Counted from the stretch's first letter, positions 32,472 through 42,508 are shown. The stretch: DNA of 64,000 nucleotides from Psychrobacter sp. JB385 (GCF_900163785.1 NZ_FUKN01000013.1:620001-684000), one strand, 5' to 3'. Notes: a model not told the origin generated them from the sequence alone. Program-made: numbers and translations.

Positions 32472-33821
32472 ATGAAAATTCATCGTCCCCATTTATTGAA
32501 ACACACTTTCAATGTTGTTAATCGTGTTCGCCAAACGGCGAGCGTGGCTGGTCTTTCTGCACTAAGAGTTGTAAAAGGTGAGAAACCCGATGCTATGCTG
32601 CTAAAAGAAACTTTTGAGCAGCTAGGTACGACTTATATTAAAATTGGTCAATTCATTGCCAGTACGCCGTCGTTGTTTCCTCGCGATTATGTGACTGCGT
32701 TTCAAAGCTGCTTGGATCAAACCACGCCATTGTCTTATGCTTATATTGAGCAAGTCTTAAAGGAAGAGCTGGCAGCCGATGGTATGACACTTGATGAGCT
32801 GTTTGCTCATATTGAACCAAAGCCGCTGGCCTCAGCTTCTATTGCGCAAGTGCATGCTGCACGTCTACATAATGGTGACGAGGTGGTATTAAAGGTACAA
32901 AAGCCTGGCGTAGAGACCATCATGCAAACAGACTTGGGTGTCTTGCATGGGGTGACTAAGTTGCTTGAGCTACTCATGCCCTCTATGAAGTTTGCTAGTA
33001 TTGCGCCGATTATCGATGAAATCCGTCTGCGTATGCTGGCCGAAACAGATTTTATCGCGGAAGCACAAAACATTCGTGATTTTCAGCAGTTTTTAGTGAT
33101 ATCTGGCAACACCCGTGTGACGGCGCCAGAAGTATATGAGACACTGACGACGAAGCGTGTGCTCACAATGAGCCGTTTATATGGTGTCTCTATGGTAGAT
33201 GAATCACTGATGCGTCAGTACTGCGCTGATCCTGCCCAAGTCATGGCAGATACCTTAAATACATGGTTTGCCAGTCTCATGTTATGCAATAGTTTCCACG
33301 CTGATCTGCATGCTGGCAACTTAATGCTGTTAACCGATGGCCGTATTGGCTTCTTAGATTTTGGTATTGTCGGTAAATTAAAAGCGGAAAGCTGGCGTGC
33401 GTGTATGGGTATGATGCAAGCGATGCAAGACAACGATTATCAAGCAATGGCACGTCATATGATTGATATGGAGATGACACATGGTGGAAATCAGGTTGAT
33501 GTAGTAAGCCTAGGGGATGATCTACAGCGTATGATGAAAACCATCATGGCAGAAGACAAAGCCTTTACCAGCGGTGTTCCTTTTAATAGTAAAGAGCAAG
33601 CAGATGAGCTCAATACCATGATGCTTGAGATTGTTGAAGTGGGTAAGCGTCATGGTATTCACTTTCCTCGTGATTTTGCTCTATTGACCAAGCAAATGCT
33701 GTATTTCGATCGTTTTATGCGCACGCTTGCTCCTGACATGGATATGTTTAGCGATCAGCGAGTGCAAATGCTTGGACAAGTGGAGAATGAAGCCGCGACA
33801 ACACGTACCTTAAATCATTAA
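32472..33821 (+). CDS. ABC1/AarF-family atypical kinase (UbiB-like)
   Basis: A 449-aa protein of the ABC1 kinase-like group to which UbiB belongs. The KxGQ motif in YIKIGQFIAS, the Ala-rich nucleotide loop ASASIAQVHAA, the Lys in VVLKVQKPG, the catalytic loop FHADLHAGNL and the DFG in GFLDFGIVG are all visible. The family supports ubiquinone synthesis or lipid handling, but this copy lacks the two C-terminal membrane helices of UbiB and is shorter, so it is probably a paralog rather than UbiB itself. I chose the ATG at 32472 over the TTG three codons upstream. Confidence 0.8.
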   Translation: MKIHRPHLLKHTFNVVNRVRQTASVAGLSALRVVKGEKPDAMLLKETFEQLGTTYIKIGQFIASTPSLFPRDYVTAFQSCLDQTTPLSYAYIEQVLKEELAADGMTLDELFAHIEPKPLASASIAQVHAARLHNGDEVVLKVQKPGVETIMQTDLGVLHGVTKLLELLMPSMKFASIAPIIDEIRLRMLAETDFIAEAQNIRDFQQFLVISGNTRVTAPEVYETLTTKRVLTMSRLYGVSMVDESLMRQYCADPAQVMADTLNTWFASLMLCNSFHADLHAGNLMLLTDGRIGFLDFGIVGKLKAESWRACMGMMQAMQDNDYQAMARHMIDMEMTHGGNQVDVVSLGDDLQRMMKTIMAEDKAFTSGVPFNSKEQADELNTMMLEIVEVGKRHGIHFPRDFALLTKQMLYFDRFMRTLAPDMDMFSDQRVQMLGQVENEAATTRTLNH

Positions 33822-33996
33822 TTGATTCTTATTTTTTACCCGATATTATGACGCAGCTATCGTTTTCAACGACGATGGTAGGGTGGTTGGCTCCAATTAA
33901 TGACATTGGTTACTTTATCGATGGGCCTATTGCCATGTTTGTGTCTCAACGCGCTACATGGCAAGCAATGACAGCATAATGCGCGCTTAGGATAGC

Positions 33997-34485
33997 CTAC
34001 ACCACACTACGGCTAAATACTTCTCTCAGCTCAAAACTGGTATGGACTTGGGCAACGCCTTCAATACGATTTAACCTGTGCAATAAGAACTCCTCGTAAT
34101 GTGCCATATCGCGTACCCGAACTTTAATCAGATAGTCTTCGGTACGACCAGTGACGATACTACAGCTCACTACCTCATCAAAACTTTGTACTTTAGATTC
34201 AAATTGTTCGAAACGCTCTGCTGTGTGGCGATCCATACTGATAGCGATAAACACCGCCAGTGGGTAACCAATTTTTTGTGCATCTGTTTTGGTATGATAG
34301 CCTGTGATAATGCCTGCATCTTCTAAGCGCTTAATACGGCGTGCACAGGGAGTCGCTGAAAGATTGACCCGTTCAGCAAGCTCAGTAATACTCATTCGAG
34401 CTTGCGTCTGTAATAAACGTAATAAGTGCTTGTCGGTATCGTCTAAATCGACTAATAAAGCAGTGTCTGAATAATGGCTTGTCAT
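33997..34485 (-). CDS. Lrp/AsnC-family transcriptional regulator
   Basis: A 162-aa feast/famine regulator with an N-terminal helix-turn-helix (LLRLLQTQARMSITELAERVNLSATPCARRIKRLEDAGII) and a C-terminal RAM ligand domain (about 80-160, with VVSCSIVTGRTEDYLIKVRV). Such proteins form octamers and sense amino acids, often leucine. It is transcribed away from leuA, whose start is 218 bases distant, so control of leuA, itself, or both is a reasonable guess. Confidence 0.88.
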   Translation of the reverse strand: MTSHYSDTALLVDLDDTDKHLLRLLQTQARMSITELAERVNLSATPCARRIKRLEDAGIITGYHTKTDAQKIGYPLAVFIAISMDRHTAERFEQFESKVQSFDEVVSCSIVTGRTEDYLIKVRVRDMAHYEEFLLHRLNRIEGVAQVHTSFELREVFSRSVV

Positions 34486-34579
34486 AAATTACTGCCTATC
34501 TAGAGATTTAATCTAATTATAACGAGAAATTTGGGTTTTTTCACTAAAATAACGTAAAAATGCATGAAAAAAAGCGGAT

Positions 34580-34608
34580 TTCTGTAGCTCAAACTTTGCT
34601 ATTATAAT
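34580..34608 (+). promoter_or_regulatory. Candidate leuA promoter
   Basis: TATAAT at 34603-34608 with a fair -35 (TTCTGT at 34580-34585, 17-base spacing), 95 bases before the leuA ATG and in the region shared with the divergent lrp-type gene. Confidence 0.45.
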
Positions 34609-34703
34609 GACAGATACAGTGGTTATCTCGTATGATACATAACGCTTTAATAAAAAACTGTCCAATTAAATATATAAAATCTCATATCATCTAAGGATTG
34701 ATT

Positions 34704-36488
34704 ATGTCTAACCCAGCCACCAGCACCGTTGCCAAAGCGACCACCAAAATGACACCAAAAAGTGCCGCTTTTGATTTCCGTAAATATCGTCCATTTGCTT
34801 TTGCACCATCGTTACCAGATCGTACTTGGCCAAGCAAAACAATCGAGAAATCACCAATATGGGCAAGTGTGGATCTGCGTGATGGCAATCAGGCACTGAT
34901 TGATCCGATGACTATTGAACAAAAAATGCGTTTTTTTAACACGCTAGTAGAGGTTGGGTTTAAAGAAATTGAAATTGGCTTTCCATCAGCGGCGCAAGTT
35001 GAATTTGATTTTGCGCGCAAACTTATCGAAGAAAATCATGTACCAGACGATGTAACCTTGCAAGTTTTGGTTCAGGCGCGTGAGCATCTGATCGCTCGTA
35101 CCTTTGAATCATTGAAAGGCGCAAAACGTGCGGTGGTCCATGTTTATAACTCAACCAGTCGCGTACAACGTGAAAAAGTGTATGCCAAAAACAAAGACGA
35201 TATTAAAGAAATCGCTATCACTGGTGCTAAGCTATTAAAAGAGTATGCAGCAAAATATCCTGAGACAGAGTGGGTGTTTCAATATTCACCAGAAAGCTTT
35301 AGCCAAACAGAAACTGAGTATGCCGTAGAGGTGTGTGACGCAGTCTGTGACATTTGGCAGCCGCAGCAAGGACAAGAGGTGATTCTTAACTTACCAGCGA
35401 CGGTTGAAGCCTCAATGCCAAACGTTTTTGCTGACCAAGTTGAGTATTTCTGCCGCAATCTTGTCCATCGTGAGCATGTCATTGTCAGCTTGCACACGCA
35501 TAATGACCGTGGTTGTGCCGTGGCTGCTGCTGAACTTGGTGTCCTTGCTGGTGCTGACCGTATTGAAGGGACGCTATTAGGTAATGGTGAACGTACAGGT
35601 AACATGGATATCATGGTAATGGCCATGAACTTGTTTAGTCAGGGCATCGATCCTGAGCTTGATTTTAGTAACATGAGCGAAATTGTACAGGTGGTGAGTG
35701 AATGTAATAACTTGCCTTTACATCCGCGCCATCCATATGTGGGTGAATTGGTGTTTACCGCTTTTAGTGGCTCACATCAAGATGCCATCAAAAAGTCGCT
35801 TGATTATAATGAAAAGCATCAAGACGAGACCGACAATGTTTGGGATGTGGCTTACTTGCCAATTGATCCGGCGCATATTGGTCGTAGTTATCAAGATGTG
35901 GTACGCATCAATAGCCAATCTGGTAAAGGCGGCGTCGCTTACATCTTGCAGCGTAACTATGGATTTAACTTACCACGTTGGATGCAAATTGACTTTAGCG
36001 GTGTGGTACAAAAACAAGCTGAGGCCGTAGCGCGCGAATTGCAGAATGATGAGATTTTGCAGACTTTTGAAGACACATATCTACAGCAGGGCAAGTTTGA
36101 GCTACTCGATTATAGTGTCAATAATAAAGGTGGCGAGGTTTACTTTAATGGTCAAGTACAAATGAACGGCGATATCATCAATATCGATGGTACTGGCAAC
36201 GGGCCATTGTCATCTTTCATCAACGGCCTTGCACAGCACACTGGCAAATCACTTCACATCATCAATTATGCTGAGCATGCAATCAATCCGCAGCACAATA
36301 ATGGTAATGGGATTGATGATGATACCAACCGAGACAATAAGACCAATGCAAACGCTGCCGCTTATATTCAATTAAATGTAGATGGCGATGTTTATTCAGG
36401 CATCGGTACTTGTAGTAGCACAGTATCGGCAATGCTTAAAGGCGCATTATCTGCCTTTGCTCAAGCAGTAGGCACTGCCGCTGCCTAA
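34704..36488 (+). CDS. leuA: 2-isopropylmalate synthase, long actinobacterial/yeast-like type
   Basis: First committed step of leucine synthesis, joining acetyl-CoA and 2-oxoisovalerate. The 594-aa protein has the catalytic barrel with SVDLRDGNQALIDPM near residue 60 (catalytic Arg and metal Asp), VHVYNSTSRVQRE, the HTHNDRGCAVAAAELG metal site and the GERTGNMD loop, then a C-terminal leucine-sensing domain. It is the long type seen in actinobacteria and yeast, not the 520-aa enterobacterial one. A run rich in Asn and Asp (about residues 535-555) interrupts the regulatory domain. AAGGA lies seven bases before the ATG; the TTG two codons upstream is ignored. Confidence 0.93.
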   Translation: MSNPATSTVAKATTKMTPKSAAFDFRKYRPFAFAPSLPDRTWPSKTIEKSPIWASVDLRDGNQALIDPMTIEQKMRFFNTLVEVGFKEIEIGFPSAAQVEFDFARKLIEENHVPDDVTLQVLVQAREHLIARTFESLKGAKRAVVHVYNSTSRVQREKVYAKNKDDIKEIAITGAKLLKEYAAKYPETEWVFQYSPESFSQTETEYAVEVCDAVCDIWQPQQGQEVILNLPATVEASMPNVFADQVEYFCRNLVHREHVIVSLHTHNDRGCAVAAAELGVLAGADRIEGTLLGNGERTGNMDIMVMAMNLFSQGIDPELDFSNMSEIVQVVSECNNLPLHPRHPYVGELVFTAFSGSHQDAIKKSLDYNEKHQDETDNVWDVAYLPIDPAHIGRSYQDVVRINSQSGKGGVAYILQRNYGFNLPRWMQIDFSGVVQKQAEAVARELQNDEILQTFEDTYLQQGKFELLDYSVNNKGGEVYFNGQVQMNGDIINIDGTGNGPLSSFINGLAQHTGKSLHIINYAEHAINPQHNNGNGIDDDTNRDNKTNANAAAYIQLNVDGDVYSGIGTCSSTVSAMLKGALSAFAQAVGTAAA

Positions 36489-36523
36489 CCGCTATTATTA
36501 TAATGGTATTGACCATATGTATT

Positions 36524-36576
36524 AATGACCTCATCGCTCCTTGTTATAAGCAAGCCTGCGATGGGGTTATTTTTTA
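36524..36576 (+). terminator. Terminator after leuA
   Basis: AATGACCTCATCGC pairs with GCGATGGGGTTATT (a few wobble pairs), with a smaller CTTG/CAAG stem inside the loop, followed by a T-run. It starts 36 bases after the leuA stop. Confidence 0.7.
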
Positions 36577-36736
36577 TACTATAAAAGCGTTAGGATTCTA
36601 ATGTAGAGCCTTACAATGATGCATTATTTTAGCGTGTGCTAAGTCATCATCAATAGCATAATGTTACTTGTGTTTTTGGTGTCTAAGACTTACGCTAATG
36701 TATATAACGCATATTATTATAAATAAAAGGTCAATT

Positions 36737-37360
36737 ATGGAACCTATATCATTTGCTTCATTTTCATTAGCAGCTTTGCTGGCTTCATTGCCAGCGAATG
36801 GTGAAGTTATTAGTAAGCCAACGATTACTACTCATATCAGTCCTGCCATCGCTGGACAGTGGGAGATAGACTTAAACAGCGAGATCACCATGACAAAAGA
36901 GGCTAAAGCCAGACAGGCTGCTGCCTTAGTCGATGGACAGAACGCTGGGATAGATGAGCCTAAAATAATGGCAGGATCAGAGGGCGGTATTCTGACCCAA
37001 GATGAAAAGCGGGCACTCAATATTCAATCAAATCCTAACAAAAACTTGGTCGCCTCTACTAAAGCTCCCAATCAATGTCGCGAGCTATACAATTTTGCAG
37101 CAGATAATGAGGTATGGACTGTCAGTGGTAAAGAATTGACATACGGTCGCTATCTCATCACACATCGTGAAGAGGGTCTACCTATTATCGCTATTAAAAC
37201 TATCTATGATAATAACGAAGTAGACTGTTCTGGTAATAAAATTGATCAAACGGATGAAGCGTTGATTGCATTTGTGAATCATGATGGCAACCAAATGCAG
37301 TGGTGTGCCGACCCTGATGGTAATGAGTGCTTTATGAACTTTAATAGGATATTACCTTGA
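36737..37360 (+). CDS. Hypothetical exported protein with conserved-looking cysteines, 207 aa
   Basis: Not recognised. From the ATG at 36737 (AAAGG six bases upstream) the protein starts with a weak signal peptide (FASFSLAALLASLPANGEV). The mature part holds PAIAGQWEIDL, a motif resembling small outer-membrane or periplasmic lipocalin-like domains, and four cysteines in its C-terminal half: QCREL, VDCSG, WCADPDG and ECFMNF. These could form two disulfides. It sits alone between the leuA and accC terminators. The extra frame upstream of 36737 is not used. Confidence 0.65.
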   Translation: MEPISFASFSLAALLASLPANGEVISKPTITTHISPAIAGQWEIDLNSEITMTKEAKARQAAALVDGQNAGIDEPKIMAGSEGGILTQDEKRALNIQSNPNKNLVASTKAPNQCRELYNFAADNEVWTVSGKELTYGRYLITHREEGLPIIAIKTIYDNNEVDCSGNKIDQTDEALIAFVNHDGNQMQWCADPDGNECFMNFNRILP

Positions 37361-37403
37361 TTAGCTGTATTAATTGCCTTTGAGTTTCATGAATGGTCAT
37401 AAT

Positions 37404-37436
37404 AAAAAACCGCTATTTAACATAGCGGTTTTTTCT
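37404..37436. terminator. Bidirectional terminator before accC end
   Basis: Perfect 13-base stem AAAAAACCGCTAT / ATAGCGGTTTTTT with a five-base loop, between the plus-strand exported protein and the convergent minus-strand accC. Confidence 0.92.
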
Positions 37437-37466
37437 TTTAAAGCACTATACTTTTCAATGCTAGAA

Positions 37467-38822
37467 TTATTTTTTAGCTTTGTTCGCTGTTAGTAGCTCT
37501 CTTTCAAGATAGTGAATATTTTGAGCTTCATTGACAAAATTATCATCTGCTAAAATCACGTCACGATGTAGAGGAATGTTGGTTTTAATACCTTCAATGA
37601 CCAACTCATCAAGAGCATGCAACGTTTTAGATACCGCTTGCCGACGCGTTTGACCGTGACAAATAAGTTTACCAATCAACGAGTCATAATAAGTCGGTAT
37701 TTCGTAGCCAGGGTACAGGTGTGAATCAAAACGAACGCCTGCGCCACTTGGGGCAAACAATTGACTTACTGTACCAGGGCAAGGAACAAAAGTTGCGGCA
37801 TCTTCAGCATTGATACGGCACTCAATCGCATGTCCTTGAATCTCAATCTCGCTTTGACGATAAGACAATCCATAACCAGCAGCAATTTTAAGCTGTTCGA
37901 CGACCACATCGATACCTGTAATCATTTCGGTAACAGGGTGCTCAACCTGAACACGAGTGTTCATCTCGATGAAGAAAAACTCATTATTTTCGAATAAAAA
38001 TTCGAAAGTACCTGCGCCGCGGTATTTCACCAGCTCACAAGCTTTTACGCAAGCTTTTAAGATGGGTTCACGTACATCATCAGGGATATCAGGAGCAGGG
38101 GCTTCTTCTAATACTTTTTGGTGACGGCGTTGTAGCGAGCAGTCACGATCGTATAAATGAATCGCGTTACCGTTACCATCGCCCAATACCTGTACTTCTA
38201 CATGGCGCGGGTTTTGTAAATAACGCTCCATATAGACGGTATCATCACCAAACCACAACTCTGCTTCTTGTTTGGCAGCTTGTACTTGACCGACGATATC
38301 TTCAAAACGTTCAACCACACGCATACCGCGACCGCCGCCGCCAGAAGCTGCTTTAATCAACAAAGGAAAACCAATATTGCGTGCTTGCTCTTCAGCATTA
38401 TGAAGCGTGACAGCGCCCACAGAACCAGGCACAGTCGGTACGCCTGCTTTTTTCATCGCGTTAATTGCTGATACTTTATTACCCATCAAGCGAATATGAT
38501 CAGCGTTAGGGCCAACGAAGGTCAGGCCTGCCTCTTCAACTCGTTCAGCAAACTCAGCATTCTCTGATAAAAAGCCGTAGCCTGGGTGAATGGCATCTGC
38601 GCCAGTGATTTCAGCTGCGGTCAAAATGGTATTGATATCAAGATAACTCTGACTGGCGTTAGGTTTGCCAATGCAGATTGCCTCGTCAACAAAGCGCAAA
38701 TGCATTAAGTTTGCATCAGCTGTGGAATAGACACCTACAGTTTCTATTCCAAGAGCTTTACAAGCTCGAACGATACGCAGGGCAATCTCACCTCTATTGG
38801 CGATGAGCAGTTTTTTTATCAT
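37467..38822 (-). CDS. accC: Acetyl-CoA carboxylase, biotin carboxylase subunit
   Basis: Carboxylates the biotin carried by AccB, using ATP and bicarbonate, in the first step of fatty acid synthesis. The 451-aa ATP-grasp protein begins [20 protein letters not shown], with the glycine-rich ATP loop [14 protein letters not shown] near residue 160, and the metal-binding and catalytic [16 protein letters not shown] and RINAED motifs. AAGGA precedes the ATG. It follows accB on the same strand with a 158-base gap; such accBC pairing is standard in proteobacteria. Confidence 0.97.
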   Translation of the reverse strand: MIKKLLIANRGEIALRIVRACKALGIETVGVYSTADANLMHLRFVDEAICIGKPNASQSYLDINTILTAAEITGADAIHPGYGFLSENAEFAERVEEAGLTFVGPNADHIRLMGNKVSAINAMKKAGVPTVPGSVGAVTLHNAEEQARNIGFPLLIKAASGGGGRGMRVVERFEDIVGQVQAAKQEAELWFGDDTVYMERYLQNPRHVEVQVLGDGNGNAIHLYDRDCSLQRRHQKVLEEAPAPDIPDDVREPILKACVKACELVKYRGAGTFEFLFENNEFFFIEMNTRVQVEHPVTEMITGIDVVVEQLKIAAGYGLSYRQSEIEIQGHAIECRINAEDAATFVPCPGTVSQLFAPSGAGVRFDSHLYPGYEIPTYYDSLIGKLICHGQTRRQAVSKTLHALDELVIEGIKTNIPLHRDVILADDNFVNEAQNIHYLERELLTANKAKK

Positions 38823-38980
38823 GGGTTCATCCTTGTCGAAGCGGCATTCATTGATAGAGTCGCTAACTTAGGCATACTTAAAGTAAAATGCGCTTAGTAT
38901 AAGACAATCCAAATTAGATCATCCTAAAGAAGATAGCGAATCCTCTATCATCATGAGATAAAGTATGGCAAAAATAGTCG

Positions 38981-39415
38981 TTAAGCTTTGTAGCGTACGA
39001 CAGGCTGACCAAACTGTACCACTTCTGAGTTATTCACTAAGATTTCGTCAATGACACCACTTTGAGTCGCCTCAAGAGGATTCATGATTTTCATCGCTTC
39101 AATGATTCCTAGGGTGTCACCAGCCTGTACCTTTTGTCCAACCTTTACAAATGGCGGATCATTAGGACTAGGGGCTGAATAATAAACACCTACCATTGGC
39201 GATGTCTCAACACTACCAGCTTTTACAGCTGCAGGAGCAGCTTCAGCAGTGATAGGTGCACCTGCAGCTGCGGTAGGCGCAGCCATCATCGTTGGCGCAG
39301 GCGCATCATAGTGACGAGTCAAACTGATATGCTCATCATCTGAGCTGACTTCTAAATTAACCAGTTCACTTTCTTCCATAAGGGCGATCAGGGTGCGTAT
39401 TTTTTCAATATCCAT
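38981..39415 (-). CDS. accB: Biotin carboxyl carrier protein of acetyl-CoA carboxylase
   Basis: Carries the carboxylated biotin between AccC and the transferase AccAD. The 144-aa protein starts MDIEKIRTLIALMEES, has an Ala/Pro-rich flexible linker (about 45-70), and ends with the biotinyl domain in which IIEAMKIMNPLEA holds the modified Lys. I start at the ATG at 39415; a TTG eight codons upstream is open but not needed. Confidence 0.96.
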   Translation of the reverse strand: MDIEKIRTLIALMEESELVNLEVSSDDEHISLTRHYDAPAPTMMAAPTAAAGAPITAEAAPAAVKAGSVETSPMVGVYYSAPSPNDPPFVKVGQKVQAGDTLGIIEAMKIMNPLEATQSGVIDEILVNNSEVVQFGQPVVRYKA

Positions 39416-39670
39416 AGTTTTAATTTTGCCTTGTACCAAAGTCGAGAAATAGTGTAACTAAATATTGTGTAGATAATTGCTAATGATACCTATATTCTGT
39501 TCAATGAGCAATCGATGTACAGTTGTTAACTGAGTTTTTTTACATATTATGACGTAAGCTATCGTGCGCGTAAGAAAATACTAACGATTTATCATAGTCT
39601 ATGTGACCTCATAGCGCCAGTAAATATCATTAGAAGCTATGTTTAGATGTTTAGATAAATCGAAATATGA

Positions 39671-41071
39671 TCAACCCCATAAAGCTCTCAGACGTCTTTG
39701 TTGATATCGTAGTCTGAGTGTGAGTAAGACAGATGACAAAACTAGACCAGTAATCAATGCCATCCAAAATCCTTGTGCACCAACATCAGTGAAGCGCACC
39801 AAATAAATCCCTAGTGGTAGCGCCACTAACCAATAACAAAATAGCGTGACCAACATGGGTACGGCAGTGTCTTGCATACCGCGCAATATCCCTGCGACAT
39901 TTACTTGCCAGCCATCAAAGAGCTGATAAGCGAGCGCAAAAATAAGCAGGTGCATAGATTGAACCATTACGGCTGGATTGTCAGTAAAGGCCGCCGCCAA
40001 TTGTGGTCTAAATAACCATATTCCAATCATACAAACAATGGCAATCAGCACTGTCCAAACAAGACCAGTGGCTTGCACTTGACGCAGCGCCACCATGTTC
40101 TTTTCACCGAAGCGATTGGATACCATGATGGTTAAGGCCATCGCGACTGATATGGGTATCATGAACAATTGCGAGGTGACAGACAATGCCACTTGATGCG
40201 ACGCGGTTGCCAGCTCGCCCAGTGGGCTGATGACTAGTGCGCCCAAACTAAATAAACTGGCTTCAAAAAATATCGATATGCCGATAGGAATACCAAGTTT
40301 AAGAAGCTTTTTGATCTGTTTGCGATTAGGACTGGCAAACGCATAAAAAAAGCGAGTACTAGCAAATTGTTTACGCTTAGTGAAACTGGTATAAGTCGCC
40401 AGTAGTAATACGTTTATCCATAAAACCAAGGCAGTTGCAACCCCGCAACCGGCGCCGCCAAGCTCAGGCATTCCAAATAAGCCATGGATAAAAATATAGT
40501 TAAGAGGAATATCGGCCAGCAAACCAATGATACTAATGACCGTCACAGGCTCAGGTCGACCAAGTGCTTCGCAATAACTGCGTAGAACCGCATAGACAGC
40601 CAAAGCAGGGAAGCCAAAGGAGACACCATGCAAATACTGTGTGGCAATTGGCTGAATATTCTCAGGTACGCCCATGATGCCAAGTACATTGGGTGCCAAA
40701 TTGACAACAATAAAACCGATGATACCAAGAACACCCGCGGTCCATAAAGATTGCTGGGTGATATGTGGTACTTGACTGTGCTGATCTTTACCTATCGCTT
40801 CGCCAATCAGCGGTGTGGTTGCGATTAAAATACCAGAAGCCAATAAAAACAGGGGAAGCCAGATGCCAGATCCAACAGCCACAGCTGCTAAATCAAGTGC
40901 AGAGACTTGGCCTGCCATGATGGCATCTACAACACCGAGCGCTGCTTGGCAAAATTGAGTAATTAAAATAGGAAGCGCAAGCACGCCTAAGCGGAAGCTG
41001 TAGCTTTTAAAGTCTTTAAAAGATAATGGAAAAACCATAGTGAGCAACTTGTTATTCTTTGTGGTCGTCAT
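39671..41071 (-). CDS. MATE-family multidrug efflux transporter (NorM-like)
   Basis: A 466-aa inner-membrane antiporter with about twelve helices in two homologous halves. Family patterns are LPILITQFCQAALGVVDAIMAGQVSA at the start, AVYAVLRSYCEALGRPEPV after the sixth helix, and ILRGMQDTAVPMLVTLFCYW in the second half. Members export cationic drugs or metabolites against sodium or protons; the substrate is unknown. No ribosome site is clear before the first ATG; a second ATG eleven codons in (41038) could be the true start. It is followed by the accB gene on the same strand after 255 bases. Confidence 0.88.
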   Translation of the reverse strand: MTTTKNNKLLTMVFPLSFKDFKSYSFRLGVLALPILITQFCQAALGVVDAIMAGQVSALDLAAVAVGSGIWLPLFLLASGILIATTPLIGEAIGKDQHSQVPHITQQSLWTAGVLGIIGFIVVNLAPNVLGIMGVPENIQPIATQYLHGVSFGFPALAVYAVLRSYCEALGRPEPVTVISIIGLLADIPLNYIFIHGLFGMPELGGAGCGVATALVLWINVLLLATYTSFTKRKQFASTRFFYAFASPNRKQIKKLLKLGIPIGISIFFEASLFSLGALVISPLGELATASHQVALSVTSQLFMIPISVAMALTIMVSNRFGEKNMVALRQVQATGLVWTVLIAIVCMIGIWLFRPQLAAAFTDNPAVMVQSMHLLIFALAYQLFDGWQVNVAGILRGMQDTAVPMLVTLFCYWLVALPLGIYLVRFTDVGAQGFWMALITGLVLSSVLLTLRLRYQQRRLRALWG

Positions 41072-41215
41072 TGCTGATGAGCAAATATGGTCATCGACAA
41101 ATCAATAGCGGACAGTAAGACAGAAGTTGTGCCAATGATAATAATTTGATAAACAGTAGGAGCAAGCCTATTAGGGGCAAAGTCTGAAAATAAAATGAAA
41201 GGCACAAAAATGAAA

Positions 41216-41256
41216 ATAACCCGTCAATTCAAAAAGTGAATAGACAGGTTATAAGT
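41216..41256 (-). terminator. Terminator of the repeat-containing lipoprotein gene
   Basis: ATAACCCGTCAATTCA pairs with TGAATAGACAGGTTAT (two mismatches) around AAAAG; on the minus strand it is followed by TTTTCATTTTTG. It lies 77 bases beyond the lipoprotein stop. Confidence 0.7.
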
Positions 41257-41328
41257 AAACAAGATGGTAAAGAAGCTAGGCTATGATGTCAACGTTAAAG
41301 AAGCGTTTGTTATCACTAAAATATTAGC

Positions 41329-42369
41329 TTATAAAGATTCTGGTAAATCTTGTACCACTGCTTGATAGCCGATCAGTACATTATTTGCATCAAATGCTTG
41401 TACGACAATCGCGTAGTTAATTGATTTGTCAGAAATAACAGGCGCAAACTGAGTTTCAAGATTATTCAATACCAGATTTTGTACATAGCCATTAGCACCC
41501 GATTCTGCTTTGTTGACGTCGATTTGACTGATTAATACGTGCTGAGTATTAGCAGGATTTTTCCAAATGACGGTTTTCTGATTGCCGTTACCGACGATAT
41601 CGAGGTTCATTTGACCAAATTCATAGTCTAGAGGGTAGGTTCTAAAATTGGAACGATCACTAATGGTATAAGTCACATTACAATTGTTTTCGCCACTCGA
41701 TAGCGTTTTGCCGCCCAATCCGTCTTGATATTCAAAGCTGCCTTTCCACGGTGAGCCTGCTTCTTTTTCTTCAAAACTACCAGCAAAGGTAGTGAGCAAG
41801 TTTGGTGTCTCTATCCCTAACTCATTAACATACTTAATATCCAAAAACTCTAAGGTATCGAGACTGCCTGTCACTTTACCAGCGATATAATTATCGACTT
41901 TTAGGGCTGAATTTATACCCAAGCTGTTATTTTCTTGGCAAGCTTGCTGCTGATAGCTAATGCTACCGTCAACACTGCCAACGCCATCTTTACTGATGTC
42001 GAAATATATGGCGCCAATATCAGTATCGTTGTCATCACCATCGTTGAGTTCAACGAAGTGTCCAACATACAGACCACCACGTCCACCCTCTGGTGTTAGC
42101 TTATCTAAGAAATTATCTAAGGATTCTTCTGGCAAAAACACTGACTTTAAAATCTCAGCCATAGATTTTTCGTCATCGCTGAGTTTGTCTTCAACTTCTT
42201 TATATTTTTCTTTTACTTTGTCTTCCACACGATCATATTCGTCTTTTACCTGATCTTCTATGCGGTCGTATTCTTCTTTGGCCTTATCGCCATCACTACC
42301 ACAAGCACTGAGCGTCAAGCTGAGCATACTGAGGGTTAGGGCAGACAATAGCAGTTTGGGTGTGCTCAT
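41329..42369 (-). CDS. Lipoprotein with N-terminal 11-residue coiled-coil repeats
   Basis: Not assigned to a known family. The 346-aa precursor has a lipobox LTLSACG (Cys near residue 23), then three tandem 11-residue units of the type KEEYDRIEDQV, KDEYDRVEDKV and KEKYKEVEDKL (about 31-63), predicted to form a charged helix. The rest is a Gly/Asp-rich domain (about 95-346) with DGDDNDTDIGAIYFD and several beta-strand-like stretches, and two cysteines that could pair (QQQAC, ENNC). It should be anchored in the outer or inner membrane, projecting into periplasm or outside. AGGA precedes the ATG and a terminator follows. Confidence 0.75.
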   Translation of the reverse strand: MSTPKLLLSALTLSMLSLTLSACGSDGDKAKEEYDRIEDQVKDEYDRVEDKVKEKYKEVEDKLSDDEKSMAEILKSVFLPEESLDNFLDKLTPEGGRGGLYVGHFVELNDGDDNDTDIGAIYFDISKDGVGSVDGSISYQQQACQENNSLGINSALKVDNYIAGKVTGSLDTLEFLDIKYVNELGIETPNLLTTFAGSFEEKEAGSPWKGSFEYQDGLGGKTLSSGENNCNVTYTISDRSNFRTYPLDYEFGQMNLDIVGNGNQKTVIWKNPANTQHVLISQIDVNKAESGANGYVQNLVLNNLETQFAPVISDKSINYAIVVQAFDANNVLIGYQAVVQDLPESL

Positions 42370-42508
42370 AACTAAATCCTAGCGTTGTGATATGACGGTC
42401 ATAAAAAAGGGTAAACAAATAAAAATTTATGCTCGCCAATATAGCAAATTTATACAGCTTATACGTGCATAAGTGTTAACTTACAACATAAAATTTTTTA
42501 TATTACCC

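Noticed and set aside
33848..33979. 43-codon frame (MTQLSFSTTMVGWL-type) between the ABC1 kinase and lrp-type genes
   Set aside because: No ribosome site and no recognisable feature; probably chance.
34560..34607. 15-codon frame ending in three Leu codons upstream of leuA, a possible leucine leader peptide
   Set aside because: No ribosome site, no attenuator hairpin after it, and the best promoter (-10 at 34603-34608) lies inside its end, so it would not be transcribed.
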